In this document: one piece after another, positions 54,183 through 63,709 of the stretch | How positions within the stretch are numbered: position 1 is the first letter of the stretch | Layout: the number at the start of each line of letters is the position of its first letter | Assembly (NCBI GenBank): GCA_964500445.1 | Contig: CAZCOG010000024.1 | Span: 1-64,000 of the forward strand | DNA: 64,000 nt | Reading direction: 5' to 3' | From: Persicitalea sp964500445 | GTDB taxonomy: Bacteria; Bacteroidota; Bacteroidia; Cytophagales; Spirosomataceae | Position numbers and translations under genes: made by a program | The notes under the pieces: model-generated | The model's database searches: none | What the model was told of the DNA's origin: nothing | The model's input: the letters and a program-made list of their open reading frames with translations, nothing else

Positions 54183-55388
54183 TTACGGTTTACGGCCCAC
54201 AATGACAACTTTTTTGCCGTTGAAAAGCGCTGCCGCAAAGAGATATACGTCACCTCCCTCTTTTAGACGCCACTTTTTTCGTAAGTCATCCACTTTACCG
54301 GGAAAGTTGCGAAGCGTGAGGTTGGCGCGGCCGTCGGGAACGAACTCGGCAAGAGCACGGGCGTCCGGTCGGCAGACTCCAACTACCTCAAAACTACGGC
54401 CCGGAAAATCGGCGATTAACATTTCTGATGTATAAAGATGCGTGTTGGACGCGAGTTTGGCCAGACCAAACCGCACGGCAAGACTTTTGAACGCTCCCGC
54501 CTTTAAAACAGCGGCGTGCAGCTCATAAAGGTACTTTTGCGGTTCAGCGTAAGAAGGAAGTACCTCTGCTTCTTGCTGTCTGGTAAAGTCGAAATCGTGT
54601 CGAGTGCGCCCGTCATTGTCAAGAATTCTTACCTTCAAAGGGATGTCTACTGATGCAACGGGCGCTTCATTCAAGGCATAAAGTACCTCCTTACACTCGT
54701 TGTCGAGGCCTACAATATAGACCGCCTGCACAAAGCTTAGCTGGCTTATTGCCAGATCAATATCCAGTAATGGGGCGGTTTTTACCAAAACATTGGGTGC
54801 CGAGCGGAAAAGCGTGGGTAAGTACTTGGTCAGGTCAGGGGTACAGTCGGCCAGTTGCGTCACTTTTCGCTTCCGATCGTCGCGGCGGGCGGGGTCGGCA
54901 TATATCCAGTCGGCAGGTTCAGATTTTTGCGCAAGTACGGAGATCGCGTCGCCTTCCCTGATTTCGATTTCTTTTGCAAAATCTAACTCTCCAAAATTGT
55001 AGGCTGCGGCCCTGGCTACTTCCGCTTGCTGTTCAAAATATATCGTTTTTTCGAAACTTTGAGCCATGTAATAACAGTCTACGCCCATGCCGCCCGTGAT
55101 GTCGATCAACTTTTGGCCCGAAATCAGACCGGCTTTGAAGCGCGCCGTGGCCTCGGACGAGCTTTGTTCTACAGATAGGGGAGGAGGGAAAAACAATTTT
55201 TCGTTGGCGTACCAATCAGGTAGTTTGTGTTTCGCTTTTTGCCGGGCGGCGATTTGCAAAGCCATTTTTTTTATATCAATATCCTGATAACGATTGCCTT
55301 GCAAAAGCAGGTCGGGAACGTTATCCGTAACATACTCCTGAATAAAAGCGATTTCCTGGATTGTAAGCTGGCAAAATGAATCATTCAT
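54183..55388 (-). CDS. SAM-dependent methyltransferase with THUMP-like C-terminal domain
   Basis: The 401-residue protein has an N-terminal helical part, a Rossmann-type methyltransferase domain (about 85-280) with motif I DITGGMGVDCYYMA and motif IV YADPARRDDRKRK, and a C-terminal THUMP-like domain (about 310-400, ending NGKKVVIVGRKP). The DPARR motif resembles enzymes acting on RNA or on small molecules such as trimethylguanosine-synthase-like families; substrate not known. It is transcribed away from the symporter genes. Confidence 0.82.
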   Translation of the reverse strand: MNDSFCQLTIQEIAFIQEYVTDNVPDLLLQGNRYQDIDIKKMALQIAARQKAKHKLPDWYANEKLFFPPPLSVEQSSSEATARFKAGLISGQKLIDITGGMGVDCYYMAQSFEKTIYFEQQAEVARAAAYNFGELDFAKEIEIREGDAISVLAQKSEPADWIYADPARRDDRKRKVTQLADCTPDLTKYLPTLFRSAPNVLVKTAPLLDIDLAISQLSFVQAVYIVGLDNECKEVLYALNEAPVASVDIPLKVRILDNDGRTRHDFDFTRQQEAEVLPSYAEPQKYLYELHAAVLKAGAFKSLAVRFGLAKLASNTHLYTSEMLIADFPGRSFEVVGVCRPDARALAEFVPDGRANLTLRNFPGKVDDLRKKWRLKEGGDVYLFAAALFNGKKVVIVGRKP

Positions 55389-55444
55389 AAGGTAAAATTA
55401 CGCCTTTCCGATCTTTGGCTAGGGAATTCTCCCTAATAAACCTG

Positions 55445-55708
55445 ATGAAGACACCCGACAAAACTACCGCCCAGCGCTACTGGAAAGAAAATCTCACCTA
55501 TCTGGCGATTCTGCTGGTAGTCTGGTTTTTGGTTTCTTATGGCGCGGGCATTCTCTTCGCCGACGCCCTGAATCAGTTCAGGTTGGGCGGCTTTAAACTA
55601 GGCTTCTGGTTTGCCCAACAAGGTGCCATCTACGTTTTCGTCATTCTCATTTTTGTCTATATCTACCTGATGAACAGGCTGGATAAGAAGTACGGCTACG
55701 ACGAGTAG
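55445..55708 (+). CDS. DUF4212 small subunit of a sodium:solute symporter
   Basis: The 87-residue membrane protein has two helices (about 17-36 and 55-78) and the family's YWKENLTYLAILLVVWF and FWFAQQGAIYVFVILIFVYI segments, ending LDKKYGYDE. It pairs with the symporter encoded 140 bases downstream; such small subunits are always found beside this symporter type. The start at 55445 is the first ATG matching family length. Confidence 0.9.
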   Translation: MKTPDKTTAQRYWKENLTYLAILLVVWFLVSYGAGILFADALNQFRLGGFKLGFWFAQQGAIYVFVILIFVYIYLMNRLDKKYGYDE

Positions 55709-55847
55709 GTTCCTGGGGGACAAAGTTCCAAAGGCACAGAGGGACTGGCTGGCGCATCAGCAAAGTACAGAAGTACCCCTTTTCTGCTCATCAGAAGTTC
55801 ATTAAAATACTCACTCAATCACCCATTCCCTCATTCAACATTAAAAC

Positions 55848-57551
55848 GTGGACGTAAAAATCTGGACTTACATAATCGTCGGCTTGACCTTCGCCTTATA
55901 CATCGGAATTGCTATTTGGTCGCGGGCGGGAAGTACCAACGAGTTCTACGTAGCGGGTGGCGGCGTGTCGCCGCTGGCCAATGGCCTGGCGACGGCGGCG
56001 GACTGGATGTCGGCGGCATCGTTCATTTCGATGGCGGGCCTGATCTCGTTTATGGGCTACGACGGCACCGTGTATCTTATGGGCTGGACGGGTGGCTATG
56101 TACTTCTTGCCTTATTGTTAGCGCCTTACCTCCGAAAGTTTGGCAAATTTACCGTGCCGGACTTTATCGGCGACCGCTACTACTCCAATGTGGCCCGTAC
56201 AGTGGCGGTGATATGTGCCTTACTGGTATCGTTCACTTATGTAGCCGGACAAATGCGCGGTGTAGGCGTAGTATTCTCGCGTTTTCTGGAAGTCGATATC
56301 AACACGGGCGTCATTATAGGTATGGTCATCGTGTTATTTTATGCCGTTTTGGGCGGGATGAAGGGGATTACCTACACGCAGGTGGCGCAGTATTGCGTTC
56401 TGATCTTCGCCTTCATGGTGCCTGCCATATTTATTTCGATCAATATGACGGGAGCCTTCATCCCGCAGGTGGGCATGGGCAGTACTTTGGCCGACGGATC
56501 AGGAGTTTATCTATTGGATAAACTCGACGGGCTTTCGCGCGAACTGGGATTTGCCGAATACACTCAGGGGGCCAAAAGTAAAACCGACCTGATTGCCATT
56601 ACCCTCGCCCTCATGGTCGGCACGGCCGGGCTTCCGCACGTGATCGTCCGGTTTTTTACCGTAAAGCGGGTGAAGGACGCCCGAATGTCGGCGGGATTGG
56701 CCTTGTTTTTCATCGCTATCCTTTACACGACCGCGCCCGCCATTTCCGTTTTTGCCCGCACCAATCTCATCGAAACGGTGAGTAATCGCGACTACGCTAC
56801 CGTACCAAAATGGTTTAGCAATTGGGAAACCACCGGGCTTTTGACTTTCGATGATAAAAACAAGGACGGCAAAATCCAGTACGTAGCCGACAAAGCCGCC
56901 AACGAGTTGACAATCGATAACGACATTATGGTATTGGCTAATCCCGAAATCGCCAACCTGCCCAATTGGGTCATCGCATTGGTAGCCGCAGGCGGACTGG
57001 CGGCGGCACTTTCTACGGCGGCGGGCTTGCTGCTGGTGATTTCGTCATCGGTATCGCACGACCTCCTGAAAAAAATGATCTTGCCCAATATTTCCGATAA
57101 GGGCGAACTGATTGCCGCCCGGATTTCGGCCACGGTCGCGGTTTGCATTGCGGGGTACTTTGGCATCAACCCGCCGGGTTTCGTGGCGGCGGTAGTTGCG
57201 CTGGCGTTTGGCCTGGCGGCGGCTTCCTTTTTTCCCGCCATTATTCTGGGGATTTTTTACAAAAGAATGAACAAGGAAGGCGCCGTGGCCGGGATGATCG
57301 TCGGCACGGTACTCATGCTATACTACATGGTGAAGTACAAAATGGGCTGGCTCGACGATACACCACCTCCCGCTTCGGAATGGTGGTTCGGTATTTCACC
57401 CGAAGGCTTCGGCTCGGTGGCCATGCTGGCTAATTTTGTAGTATCGCTAGCCATCAGTGCCTTTACGCCCGCACCGCCCGAAGATGTGCAGCAGATTGTA
57501 GAGGATATTCGACTACCGAGTGGAGCGGGGGAAGCGGTAGCGGGGCATTGA
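55848..57551 (+). CDS. Sodium:solute symporter, acetate-type (ActP-like)
   Basis: The 567-residue protein has about 13 membrane helices and SSF family motifs: GSTNEFYVAGGGVSPLANGLATAADWMSAASF in parts, MAGLISFMGYDG, GGMKGITYTQVAQY, and VGTAGLPHVIVRFFTVKRVKDAR. The subfamily with a DUF4212 partner transports acetate or similar acids with sodium. The start is a GTG. The acetyl-CoA synthetase gene lies 1.1 kb downstream, supporting acetate as substrate. A hydrophilic insert near 315-360 is present. Confidence 0.9.
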   Translation: MDVKIWTYIIVGLTFALYIGIAIWSRAGSTNEFYVAGGGVSPLANGLATAADWMSAASFISMAGLISFMGYDGTVYLMGWTGGYVLLALLLAPYLRKFGKFTVPDFIGDRYYSNVARTVAVICALLVSFTYVAGQMRGVGVVFSRFLEVDINTGVIIGMVIVLFYAVLGGMKGITYTQVAQYCVLIFAFMVPAIFISINMTGAFIPQVGMGSTLADGSGVYLLDKLDGLSRELGFAEYTQGAKSKTDLIAITLALMVGTAGLPHVIVRFFTVKRVKDARMSAGLALFFIAILYTTAPAISVFARTNLIETVSNRDYATVPKWFSNWETTGLLTFDDKNKDGKIQYVADKAANELTIDNDIMVLANPEIANLPNWVIALVAAGGLAAALSTAAGLLLVISSSVSHDLLKKMILPNISDKGELIAARISATVAVCIAGYFGINPPGFVAAVVALAFGLAAASFFPAIILGIFYKRMNKEGAVAGMIVGTVLMLYYMVKYKMGWLDDTPPPASEWWFGISPEGFGSVAMLANFVVSLAISAFTPAPPEDVQQIVEDIRLPSGAGEAVAGH

Positions 57552-57576
57552 GGGCTTGACTGATTACTTTCAGGTT

Positions 57577-58062
57577 TTATTCACCGCACTCACTCAAAAC
57601 CAGAGCATAGAGTTTTTTGCTTATTCGAAAACCTGCTTTTTCCATCAGTTCATCCATGATAGGTTGTACCTTATCGATAATATTTCTTTTTTTTGCAACA
57701 ATAAGGATTCCTACCAAACTTATGACAGGTATGCCAAGTGATTCAGCAACTTCCCGGCCTTTCCTCTCGTCTATTGCTAAATAATCAGGTTTTAATTCCT
57801 GGGCCAAAACAATTGCTGCGGACTCACCCTTATCCAAAACCAACCTAAACTTTTCTTCTAAAACCTTATTTTTAGGTTCAGCGATTTTTAGCCAAGCTGT
57901 CTGTTGGATGGTAGCTAATTCGTACCCAAAATCTTTTAGAACCAGTAATTCATCAAGTACTACTTTTGGAATAATCACTTCATTGGAAATGTCGCCAAGT
58001 ATTTTAAGGCGGTCGATGAGAAGCAATCCGCTCAGGATAGATGTGTCGCTGGCGATGATCAC
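57577..58062 (-). CDS. PIN-domain toxin (DUF3368 type)
   Basis: The 161-residue protein has the PIN fold acidic residues of RNA-cutting toxins: Asp6 in ASDTS, the LDELL Glu near 39, GESAAIVLA near 82-90, and AIDERKGR near 100. It starts four bases inside the end of the antitoxin gene (ATGA overlap), the normal arrangement for a type II toxin-antitoxin pair. It cuts RNA if free of its partner (family knowledge). The pair is inserted between acetate-related genes. Confidence 0.85.
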   Translation of the reverse strand: MIIASDTSILSGLLLIDRLKILGDISNEVIIPKVVLDELLVLKDFGYELATIQQTAWLKIAEPKNKVLEEKFRLVLDKGESAAIVLAQELKPDYLAIDERKGREVAESLGIPVISLVGILIVAKKRNIIDKVQPIMDELMEKAGFRISKKLYALVLSECGE

Positions 58063-58307
58063 AAATCGCCGTAAATCTTTCGAATGGTCGCTAGGTCTTT
58101 CTTGAACTCTTGCTCGCCATAAGAAATAGTTATACCTCGATCAGAAAGTTTTTTTTGAAAAATAGCTTTGGGCAACCCCGTAAATTCACTTGCTTTTCCC
58201 ATAGTCAGGATTCCCTTTGCATAAAGAAAAGTGCCAAGTTCAAGTTTAAACTCTGGCTCCGACATATTGGCCTGTCTAAGAATATCGTCCGAAATTAACA
58301 CGCTCAT
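58059..58307 (-). CDS. UPF0175 family antitoxin
   Basis: The 82-residue protein has the UPF0175 pattern: MSVLISDDILRQANMSEPEFKLELGTFLYAKG in parts, MGKASEFTGLPKAIFQKKLSDRGI, an expected helix-turn-helix, and SYGEQEFKKDLATI. It precedes the PIN toxin with a four-base overlap, so the two are co-translated. It should bind and neutralise the toxin and regulate the pair. Confidence 0.87.
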   Translation of the reverse strand: MSVLISDDILRQANMSEPEFKLELGTFLYAKGILTMGKASEFTGLPKAIFQKKLSDRGITISYGEQEFKKDLATIRKIYGDL

Positions 58308-58699
58308 AACTCGTTAGTCTAGAATGAAACTGAATTCACCTTACTTCATTTTTCAGAGTCTCTGTTTTCTTTTAGATAATGGGTCGAAACTCAGAGGCTT
58401 TCCAGCCGCTCCTGCTCCTCATGCTTTGAAGCCATGAGTTTTTGTGTCCTTTACTACTTACCGGTTCGGCTCCTTATTGGGCGGAGTGTTTCTCGGCGGT
58501 ACCCGTAGTTGCCATTTTTTTTACTCCAAAGATACCCTTTCATTTATTCGAAATCAACTAGATAACGCGGCGCCGTCACTCCCGGTTTCAAGGCCCACTG
58601 GTTGAATCAGGCAATATTTTCGTATATTTTCCCAATTTTTAGTCAATCCTTTGAACCATGGCCGATTGTATATCGGATAACCAAACCTTACCCCACCTA
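58308..58699. other. Intergenic region between antitoxin and acs
   Basis: These 390 bases hold the divergent promoters of the toxin-antitoxin pair and acs. No gene is supported. Around 58425-58500 the sequence is richer in G+C but shows no clear repeat. Confidence 0.5.
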
Positions 58700-60589
58700 A
58701 TGAAAACCACAACCTTTGAAGAGTATCAGGCAGCCTATAAAAAAAGTGTAGAAGACCCCGAAGCTTTTTGGGGCGATATTGCCGGAAATTTCCAGTGGCG
58801 CAAATCCTGGGATAAAGTACTGGAATGGAATTTCGAGGAACCCAAAATCGAGTGGTTCAAAGGCGCAAAGCTGAATATTACGGAGAATGCCCTGGACCGC
58901 CACTTGGCCGAGCGCGGCGATCAGACCGCCCTGATTTGGGAACCCAATGAACCCGACGACCAGGCAGTAACTATTACGTACAGCCAGCTTCACCGCCGGG
59001 TCTGCCGCTTCGCCAATGTCCTGAAAAAATACGGCGTTAAAAAAGGCGATCGTATCTGCATTTATCTTCCCATGGTACCTGAGCTGGCCATTGCGGTGCT
59101 GGCCTGCGCCCGCATCGGAGCCATCCATTCGGTGGTGTTCGGTGGATTCTCGGCCCGGTCCATTGCCGACCGGATCAATGACGCGAGCTGTACCATGGTC
59201 ATTACTTCCGACGGCGCCTTTCGCGGACAAAAGGTGATTCCGATGAAGGAAACCGTGGACGATGCCCTTGAAAAATGCCCAAGTGTGAAAGACGTCATCG
59301 TCATGACGCGTACCCGCACGCCCGTTTCGATGCTCAAAGGCCGCGACCACTGGTGGGAAGAGGAAGTAAAGTATGTGGACGCCGACTGTCCGGCCGAGGA
59401 AATGGACGCCGAGGACCCGCTCTTCATCCTTTATACCTCCGGCTCGACGGGAAAGCCTAAGGGCGTGGTGCACACCTGCGGTGGCTACATGGTGTATGCT
59501 ACCTACACTTTTGCCAATGTATTTCAGTACGAACCGGGCGAAATTTACTTCTGCACCGCTGATATTGGCTGGATCACCGGCCACAGCTACATCGTTTATG
59601 GCCCACTTTGCTACGGGGCTACGTCGCTAATGTTCGAAGGCATTCCCACCTATCCTGATGCCGGACGTTTTTGGGAAATTACTGAGAAACATAAGGTCAA
59701 TATTCTCTACACAGCCCCCACCGCCATCCGTTCGCTGATGAGTTTCGGGCTACAGTATGTAAAAGATCACGATCTTTCCTCATTAAAAAAACTTGGCTCG
59801 GTTGGTGAACCGATCAACGAGGAAGCATGGCAATGGTACAAGCACAACATCGGCCACGACGATGCTCCACTGGTAGATACCTGGTGGCAGACCGAGACGG
59901 GCGGCATGATGATCACTGCCATTGCGGGCGTGACGCCCGAAAAACCGACTTTCGCCACGCTACCGCTGCCGGGCGTGCAGCCCGTGCTGGTGGATGAGAC
60001 CGGGAAAGAAGTAGAAGGTAACGGCGTCAGCGGCAATCTATGTATCAAATTCCCCTGGCCGGGGATGCTGCGCACGACCTGGGGCGACCACGAACGCTGC
60101 CGCAAAACGTACTTTTCCGCTTACCCCGGCATGTACTTCACGGGTGATGGCTGCCTGCGCGACGAGGACGGTATGTACCGCATTACGGGCCGGGTAGATG
60201 ACGTCATCAACGTTTCAGGCCACCGGATTGGTACGGCAGAAGTCGAGAATGCCATCAATATGCACCTGGGTGTGGTGGAGTCGGCGGTAGTTGGCTACCC
60301 GCACGACATTAAGGGACAGGGCATTTATGCTTACGTCATCACTGAAAAACAGCCTGATGAACCAGAAATGCTGCGCAAAGACATTGGCGCGACTGTTGCC
60401 CGCATCATTGGCCCCATTGCCCGACCGGATAAAGTGCAGTTTGTCACGGGACTGCCAAAAACCCGGTCGGGAAAAATCATGCGCCGCATTCTGCGTAAAG
60501 TCGCCGAAGGCGATACGTCGAATCTGGGTGATACGTCCACGCTGCTTGATCCGGCAGTGGTAGAGGAAATCAAAAACGGGGCGCTGTAA
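58700..60589 (+). CDS. acsA: Acetyl-CoA synthetase (acetate--CoA ligase)
   Basis: The 629-residue enzyme activates acetate to acetyl-CoA using ATP. Motifs are in order: the AMP-binding loop YTSGSTGKPKGVVH near 247, IGWITGHSYIVYGPL, DTWWQTETGG, YFTGDGC, GRVDDVINVSGHRIGTAEVE in parts and KTRSGKIMRRILRK with the catalytic Lys. Length and motifs are normal. The start at 58700 gives MKTTTFEEYQAAYKKS, in line with family length; an ATG 14 codons earlier is possible. Together with the upstream symporter it forms an acetate uptake and use route. Confidence 0.97.
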   Translation: MKTTTFEEYQAAYKKSVEDPEAFWGDIAGNFQWRKSWDKVLEWNFEEPKIEWFKGAKLNITENALDRHLAERGDQTALIWEPNEPDDQAVTITYSQLHRRVCRFANVLKKYGVKKGDRICIYLPMVPELAIAVLACARIGAIHSVVFGGFSARSIADRINDASCTMVITSDGAFRGQKVIPMKETVDDALEKCPSVKDVIVMTRTRTPVSMLKGRDHWWEEEVKYVDADCPAEEMDAEDPLFILYTSGSTGKPKGVVHTCGGYMVYATYTFANVFQYEPGEIYFCTADIGWITGHSYIVYGPLCYGATSLMFEGIPTYPDAGRFWEITEKHKVNILYTAPTAIRSLMSFGLQYVKDHDLSSLKKLGSVGEPINEEAWQWYKHNIGHDDAPLVDTWWQTETGGMMITAIAGVTPEKPTFATLPLPGVQPVLVDETGKEVEGNGVSGNLCIKFPWPGMLRTTWGDHERCRKTYFSAYPGMYFTGDGCLRDEDGMYRITGRVDDVINVSGHRIGTAEVENAINMHLGVVESAVVGYPHDIKGQGIYAYVITEKQPDEPEMLRKDIGATVARIIGPIARPDKVQFVTGLPKTRSGKIMRRILRKVAEGDTSNLGDTSTLLDPAVVEEIKNGAL

Positions 60590-60633
60590 TTAGGGTACTT
60601 TAACCTGACCCCAGCAATATATGTAAAAATGGA

Positions 60634-60682
60634 GATGAATGTATTTGCTGCGTTGGCAGTACTTATACATTCATCTTTTTTA
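60634..60682 (+). terminator. Terminator of acs, lying partly in the convergent gene
   Basis: GATGAATGTAT pairs perfectly with ATACATTCATC over 20 bases of loop, and seven T follow (60676-60682). The right arm and the T-run are also the last codons (IKKMNV, read backward) and stop of the epimerase-like gene on the opposite strand. Confidence 0.8.
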
Positions 60683-61520
60683 TATTGGCGTAGCTGATGG
60701 CGATTGCTTCCAGCGGCGGTTGCTTCGTGACATCCTGCTCCACAAAAAGGTGCTTCAATCCCGCAGTCTTACCCGCATCCAGAATGCGCTGGAAGTCAAT
60801 GGAACCGTTGCCCACTTCGGCAAATTCACGCTTCTCGGTTTTGGCCATATCCTTCATGTGGACCAGTGGGAAGCGACCGGGGTTTTGCTTGAATAAAGTT
60901 ACGGCGTCCTGATTGGCAAAGGAGGACCAGTACAGGTCCAATTCCATCTTGACCAGTTTTGGATCGGTTCCTTTCAGAATCATATCATACGGAATTTTAC
61001 CATCTACGGTCTCAAATTCGAAATCGTGGTTGTGGTAGCAAAACTGAATTCCGGCTTTCTGACATACTTCGCCCGATTTATTGAAGAGGTCGATAAATTT
61101 CTTGTAGTCGTCCATCGTCCGTTCGTTGGGCATGATATAGGCGCAGGCCACATATTTCTGCCCGGCGGCAGCGGCATCGTCCACGAGCTGGCTCAGGCTG
61201 GTTTGCAGTTGAGCGGGCATATAGTGGCCACTGGGGGTAGTCATGCCCAGTGATTTGAGGTAGTTTTTAAATTCAGCGGGTGCCATGCCGAAAAACTTTC
61301 CATTGGCATAGCCAAACGTCTCGACTTCGGTAAAGCCGATGTCGGCTACTTTCTGTAAAGTACCCTTCGGGTCTTTTGCCATCAGGTCGCGCAGGGTGTA
61401 GAGTTGCAGACCGATGTTTTTAGGGGGCTTGGCCCACGAAATGTTTTTGGACAAGAAAGGCAGGGTGAGCGCCAGGGTACCGGTTCTCAGAAATTCTTTA
61501 CGGGAAATAGACTGGGTCAT
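60663..61520 (-). CDS. Sugar phosphate isomerase/epimerase-like exported protein
   Basis: The 285-residue protein is a TIM-barrel of the xylose-isomerase-like family, with GLQLYTLRDLMAKDPKGTLQKVADIGFTEVE, FCYHNHDFEFE and MELDLYWSSFA showing the metal-site pattern, plus PLVHMKDMAK. A twin-arginine-like start (SISRKEFLRTGTLALTLPF) suggests export, although only one Arg is followed by Lys. The ATG at 61520 fits. It stands between the converging acs gene and a promoter region with a tandem repeat. Confidence 0.85.
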   Translation of the reverse strand: MTQSISRKEFLRTGTLALTLPFLSKNISWAKPPKNIGLQLYTLRDLMAKDPKGTLQKVADIGFTEVETFGYANGKFFGMAPAEFKNYLKSLGMTTPSGHYMPAQLQTSLSQLVDDAAAAGQKYVACAYIMPNERTMDDYKKFIDLFNKSGEVCQKAGIQFCYHNHDFEFETVDGKIPYDMILKGTDPKLVKMELDLYWSSFANQDAVTLFKQNPGRFPLVHMKDMAKTEKREFAEVGNGSIDFQRILDAGKTAGLKHLFVEQDVTKQPPLEAIAISYANIKKMNV

Positions 61521-61570
61521 GGTATAAGGATGTTTGAATTTTTTGTGAAAACTTAACGCAATTTTGCCGC

Positions 61571-61614
61571 GAGGAGTACTTTTTGGGGTTTCGAGGAGTA
61601 CTTTTTGGGGTTTC
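61571..61614. repeat. Perfect 22-bp tandem duplication in the epimerase promoter region
   Basis: Two identical 22-base units, each GAGGAGTACTTTTTGGGG plus TTTC, stand head to tail (61571-61592 and 61593-61614), 51-94 bases before the ATG of the minus-strand gene. It may affect its expression; a recent duplication is likely as there is no divergence. Confidence 0.85.
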
Positions 61615-61937
61615 AAAGATAAGACAATTTCAGCCTATCCCTGCGCACAAACGTCACCCTGGGGAATACACGTAGACTTACACTGTGCTCGGCTCTCCCC
61701 CCGATAGTGTCGATTTGCAAATGAGGTTGAGTTGTTTCGCGTTTGCTACGGCGGTGGCTGACCATGTGATCCGCGCATGAACGTATTTGCGGTGCAAAGG
61801 TGGGAAGACAGGATCGCACGGCATGCCGTCCCGGTTAGAAATCGCGATGGGCGGCTCAACAAAGCCGTAAACAAAAATTCACAGAACCCGTTTATAGCTA
61901 CTGAAACTTTTCATTTAAAAATAAAAGCACACCAGCT
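61615..61937. other. Intergenic region before the DUF3140 gene
   Basis: About 320 bases without a supported gene. It includes GC-rich sequence around 61660-61810 and the AT-rich leader of the next gene. Confidence 0.5.
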
Positions 61938-62267
61938 ATGAAAGACGACAAGAAGGAAGAAGTTTACGATGAATTCATGGAGAATGTGAATATGTCCCCT
62001 TCCGAATTGGAAAATTGGTTGGAAACGGAAGAATCCAAATCCGTCGGGCAAAAAGATGGTAGCGGTGAGTCGATCGGCCATGAAAGCGGACGAAAAATCA
62101 TAAAAATTAAAAAGAAAAAGAAAGCTGATTTGACCAGTGCGGATTACGAGCACATGCAAAAAGTCAATTCATACATCGCACGGCACTCTGCCCAAAAACC
62201 TGACGATCCGGAAGGTTCAAACTGGGCCTATTCCCTCAAAAACTGGGGACATGACCCGATGAAGTAA
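61938..62267 (+). CDS. DUF3140 family protein
   Basis: The 109-residue cytoplasmic protein has the DUF3140 hallmarks: NMSPSELENWLETEESKSVGQ near the start, GESIGHESGRKIIKI in the middle with a Lys-rich run, YEHMQKVNSYIARH, and the closing NWAYSLKNWGHDP motif. The function of the family is not established. It is in a single-gene unit by its surroundings. Confidence 0.9.
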   Translation: MKDDKKEEVYDEFMENVNMSPSELENWLETEESKSVGQKDGSGESIGHESGRKIIKIKKKKKADLTSADYEHMQKVNSYIARHSAQKPDDPEGSNWAYSLKNWGHDPMK

Positions 62268-62565
62268 TATAAAAGGATCTGTGCAGTTGTTTAGCAATCA
62301 GGTAAATATTTCCCGATAGCTGTGATCTATGATCGGGACCGTCGGCCGGCAGCGGCTGGCTGTGCGGTCCGCGTTAAAGCCCGCTCCACCACCGAGTGGT
62401 CGTCTATGCTAATATCTTCTTTTCCTTTTGGCGTGGTCTTCCAAAGGGAGACCACGCACTGAAAATGAAAGGCCGCCGATAGTCGGTCCTATTTTACGGC
62501 AGGCGTCGTCAGGAGTTCTTTTCTCTTCCCGTTAGTTAGACGCCGCCGCCTACATAATTCAAAAA
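62268..62565. other. Intergenic segment with two hairpins
   Basis: GCGTGGTCT and AGACCACGC (62431-62457) form a 9-bp stem, and CCCGAT/ATCGGG lies near 62313-62338. Neither has a good T-run. The segment separates two convergent genes. Confidence 0.45.
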
Positions 62566-63324
62566 CTACCGTACTCCCTCTTGCTTAGCGCGGGCCCGTA
62601 CCCGGGCGGCCCGGGCCTTGCTGTCGGGGTGGGTAGATAAGAACTGAGGTACTTTGCCGCCGCCCGCCTTATCGAGCTTTTCGAACGACGAGGCCAAAGC
62701 CAGCACACTTTGGCCGTTGCGTTTCAGGAACTCATAGCTGAAATCGTCGGCTTCGGTTTCCTGCTGCCGACTAAACGAAGCTCCCGCTATGTAGTCGGCC
62801 AGGCCCCCCAGCTCGGAGCGCGATAGCTGACCTATCAGGCCGTCGTTGGCAGCGGCGGCGTTGCGCAGGGCCGAACGGCGCAGCGCGCTCTTGGCCGCAT
62901 CGTGCGAGTCTTTGTTGACGACATGCCCGATTTCGTGGCCGATGATAGCCAGAATTTCCTTATCGTTCATAATGTCCATCAAACCTTGAAATACCCGCAC
63001 ACTGCCATCGGCGGTGGCGAAAGCGTTCACATCGGGTACTTTATACACTTTGTAGTTTAGCTTGATGCCGTTTATGGTAGGGTATCGGCCCACAATTCGG
63101 TTGAGGCGTTTGGTGTAGGAGTCACTGGCACTGGCTACCGGATTTTTGGCATCCATTTCTTTGACCGCTTCCCGCGAAATTTCAGCGACCTGAGCATTGG
63201 TGATGGTAGCCGACATCAGAGCGTCGATTCCTGCCTGGACAAGGTTTGGGCTGAGTTGGGCCTGGGCCACTGGCGCGGTCAACAGACCGAGCATTACGAT
63301 ATATAGGCTTGCTATCTTTTTCAT
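62566..63324 (-). CDS. Exported M48 family metalloprotease
   Basis: The 252-residue protein has a signal peptide (IVMLGLLTAPVAQAQ) and the M48 zinc site IGHEIGHVVNKDSHDAAK near residue 135, followed by the third ligand in AGASFSRQQETEADDFSYE near 180. The pattern matches LoiP/YggG-type and BepA-like periplasmic proteases that help keep outer membrane protein quality; the exact partner is unknown. Length fits the family core. It has no obvious operon partner. Confidence 0.93.
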   Translation of the reverse strand: MKKIASLYIVMLGLLTAPVAQAQLSPNLVQAGIDALMSATITNAQVAEISREAVKEMDAKNPVASASDSYTKRLNRIVGRYPTINGIKLNYKVYKVPDVNAFATADGSVRVFQGLMDIMNDKEILAIIGHEIGHVVNKDSHDAAKSALRRSALRNAAAANDGLIGQLSRSELGGLADYIAGASFSRQQETEADDFSYEFLKRNGQSVLALASSFEKLDKAGGGKVPQFLSTHPDSKARAARVRARAKQEGVR

Positions 63325-63709
63325 GATTTCTATGTGGTTTATTTTTAGTTCAGCACTACTTTCAACGTGTGAAATTCATTGATTGGAACCCGTGCTTCAT
63401 CAAAAGTTTAGTGCCACTCCGCTTCAATACCCGGGGTGATTAATGCTTGATGGTAGTCAAGTGATTGATAGTTAGGAGACTGGGTGAATAGTAAATTTTT
63501 CGTTTTTTTGGGGATTCATACAAAAGATATAGAAGATGAGACTACCCGGATTCACCGAATTGGGTAGTCTCATCAAGCAGGACCGCAGTATTCTTGAGGT
63601 GAATTGCGAAGGGAGTAGTCCGTCCATAAATACGACAGGCTCTTTAAAGTCTCTATTGGGTGAAATCCTTCGCAGGGAGAAAATGAACTGGTAGCGAAAA
63701 AAAGATAAT
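63325..63709. repeat. Intergenic region with a 12-bp inverted repeat
   Basis: ATGAGACTACCC (63536-63547) and GGGTAGTCTCAT (63562-63573) are perfect complements around a 14-base loop. The rest of these 385 bases holds no supported gene. A T-run lies to its left (63502-63508), too far for a classic terminator. Confidence 0.6.
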
